A stretch of DNA of 6,631 bases from Brucellaceae bacterium (GTDB lineage Bacteria; Pseudomonadota; Alphaproteobacteria; Rhizobiales; Rhizobiaceae). The stretch is taken from positions 1 through 6,631 of the forward strand of contig JAIRVW010000418.1 of the NCBI GenBank assembly GCA_031253705.1, in the 5' to 3' direction. The notes below the pieces were generated by a model that saw nothing but the letters and a program-made list of their open reading frames with translations, made no database searches and had not been told where the DNA came from. This document shows, one piece after another, positions 5,797-6,631 of the stretch. The position numbers and the translations under genes were made by a program. Positions within the stretch are counted from its first letter, which is position 1, and every line of letters begins with the position of its first letter.

Positions 5797-6631
5797 GTGA
5801 CTTATTTGTTCCAGGTGCTGAACGGCATCGGGCTGGGAATGTTGTATTTTCTGCTCGCGGTCGGACTTAGCGTCATTTTCGGACTGTTGCAGTTCGTAAA
5901 CTTTGCTCATGGTGCCTTTTATCTGCTCGGCGCCTATTTAGCCTATGATCTCGTGGAGCGTGGTTTCAGCTTCTGGGTTGCTATGCCCGTGGCTGCGCTG
6001 ATTGTTGCAGCGCTGGCGGCACTGACAGAGGCCGTGCTGCTGCGTCGTATTTATAAGCTGCCTCATACATTCCATATCCTCGTGACTGTGGGGCTTGCAC
6101 TGGTTATTCAGGAACTGGTGATCATCCTGTGGGGACCTTTAGGCGGCAGTGTTGCGGCGCCGTCCTCGTTAAGCGGTGTGGTGATCTGGGGTGATTTTAT
6201 CTACCCGCAATACCGTATTTTTGTGATCATTTTCACTGCCATTCTTGCAGCATTGCTGTGGTGGTTGCTGGAGGGCACAAGGCTCGGCGCAATCGTGCGT
6301 GCCGGATCGGAATCTTCCGAGAATATGGCACTGCTCGGTTATAATACGCTGCGCATTAATACGGCGATTTTTGCTCTTGGTGCGGGTCTTGCCGGTCTTG
6401 CCGGTGCTCTGGTCGCACCGATCCGCGGTGTTGAGCCTTTCATGGGCATTGATGCGCTTGGTATTGCCTTTGTGGTTGTCGTGATCGGCGGCATGGGCAG
6501 CTATACGGGGGCGCTGATTGCGGGCCTGCTTGTCGGCATTTTGCAGAGCCTGATGGCTACAATCTGGCCGGAAGGCGCACGTCTCATCATTTATGTCGGC
6601 ATGGCGCTTATCATTATTACAATGCCGCGCG
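5797..6631 (+). CDS. livH: Branched-chain amino acid-type ABC transporter permease, LivH family (3' end cut by window)
   Basis: An inner-membrane channel subunit of a HAAT-class importer. The window shows 278 residues and the frame is still open at the last base; LivH proteins are usually about 290-310 residues, so only a short tail is missing. Family hallmarks are FVNFAHGAFYLLGAYLAY (33-50), FALGAGLAGLAGALVAP (192-208) and VIGGMGSYTGALIAGLLVG (229-247). The rest is a series of hydrophobic helices (about 5-30, 35-52, 60-80, 92-112, 140-158, 187-208, 220-250 and 262 onward). The region near 160-180 (GTRLGAIVRAGSESSENMALLG) resembles the cytoplasmic loop that contacts the ATPase subunits. It starts at GTG, supported by AGGAG at 5784-5788. 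It would pair with a LivM-type permease and LivG/LivF ATPases, expected downstream. Substrate specificity is set mainly by the binding protein and is unresolved. Confidence 0.92.
   Translation, partial: MTYLFQVLNGIGLGMLYFLLAVGLSVIFGLLQFVNFAHGAFYLLGAYLAYDLVERGFSFWVAMPVAALIVAALAALTEAVLLRRIYKLPHTFHILVTVGLALVIQELVIILWGPLGGSVAAPSSLSGVVIWGDFIYPQYRIFVIIFTAILAALLWWLLEGTRLGAIVRAGSESSENMALLGYNTLRINTAIFALGAGLAGLAGALVAPIRGVEPFMGIDALGIAFVVVVIGGMGSYTGALIAGLLVGILQSLMATIWPEGARLIIYVGMALIIITMPR

Noticed and set aside
6245..6484. 79-codon + strand frame inside the permease gene
   Set aside because: It is an out-of-frame shadow of the LivH-type gene, whose own frame is open from 5797 to the window end with clear family motifs.

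Overview
The window reads as bacterial chromosome from a Gram-negative organism, most likely an alphaproteobacterium of the Hyphomicrobiales type. That placement is inferred from protein style (a Tat-type signal on a Leu/Ile/Val-type binding protein, a three-domain aminopeptidase P of about 600 residues, a DppD/DppF pair) and has not been tested by database search. Base composition looks fairly balanced across the genes. I see no IS element, CRISPR array, tRNA, rRNA or phage gene.

Region 1 (1-4000, + strand) is the downstream end of a peptide-uptake operon. It holds the last 22 codons of a DppC/OppC-type permease, then a DppD-type ATPase (74-1105), a DppF-type ATPase (1107-2165) and a cytosolic Xaa-Pro aminopeptidase (about 2216-4000). 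The first junctions are 2 and 1 nt, so these genes are almost certainly co-transcribed and translationally coupled. The permease and two ATPases would import di- or oligopeptides. The aminopeptidase would then remove N-terminal residues that precede proline, a bond most general aminopeptidases cannot cut.

Region 2 (4001-4516) is a 516-nt intergenic stretch. It opens with a perfect 13-bp stem-loop (4021-4053), a probable transcription end. On the minus strand, converging on that stem-loop, is a 35-codon gene (4077-4184) for a predicted single-span small membrane protein with a good ribosome binding site; this is the least expected item in the window. From 4185 to about 4435 I see no convincing gene. 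A plausible sigma70-like promoter (4440-4469) and a strong Shine-Dalgarno precede the next operon.

Region 3 (4517-6631, + strand) starts a second ABC importer, of the hydrophobic/branched-chain amino acid (HAAT) class. It has a Tat-signal periplasmic binding protein (4517-5725), a 71-nt gap with a GC-rich hairpin, and a LivH-type permease (5797 to beyond the window end). LivM, LivG and LivF partners would be expected downstream.

Overall this is mostly ordinary nutrient-uptake sequence: peptide import plus intracellular proline-peptide cleavage, next to an amino-acid or amide importer. I find no sign of a new multi-gene system. The small membrane-protein gene and the intercistronic stem-loops are the points worth a second look.
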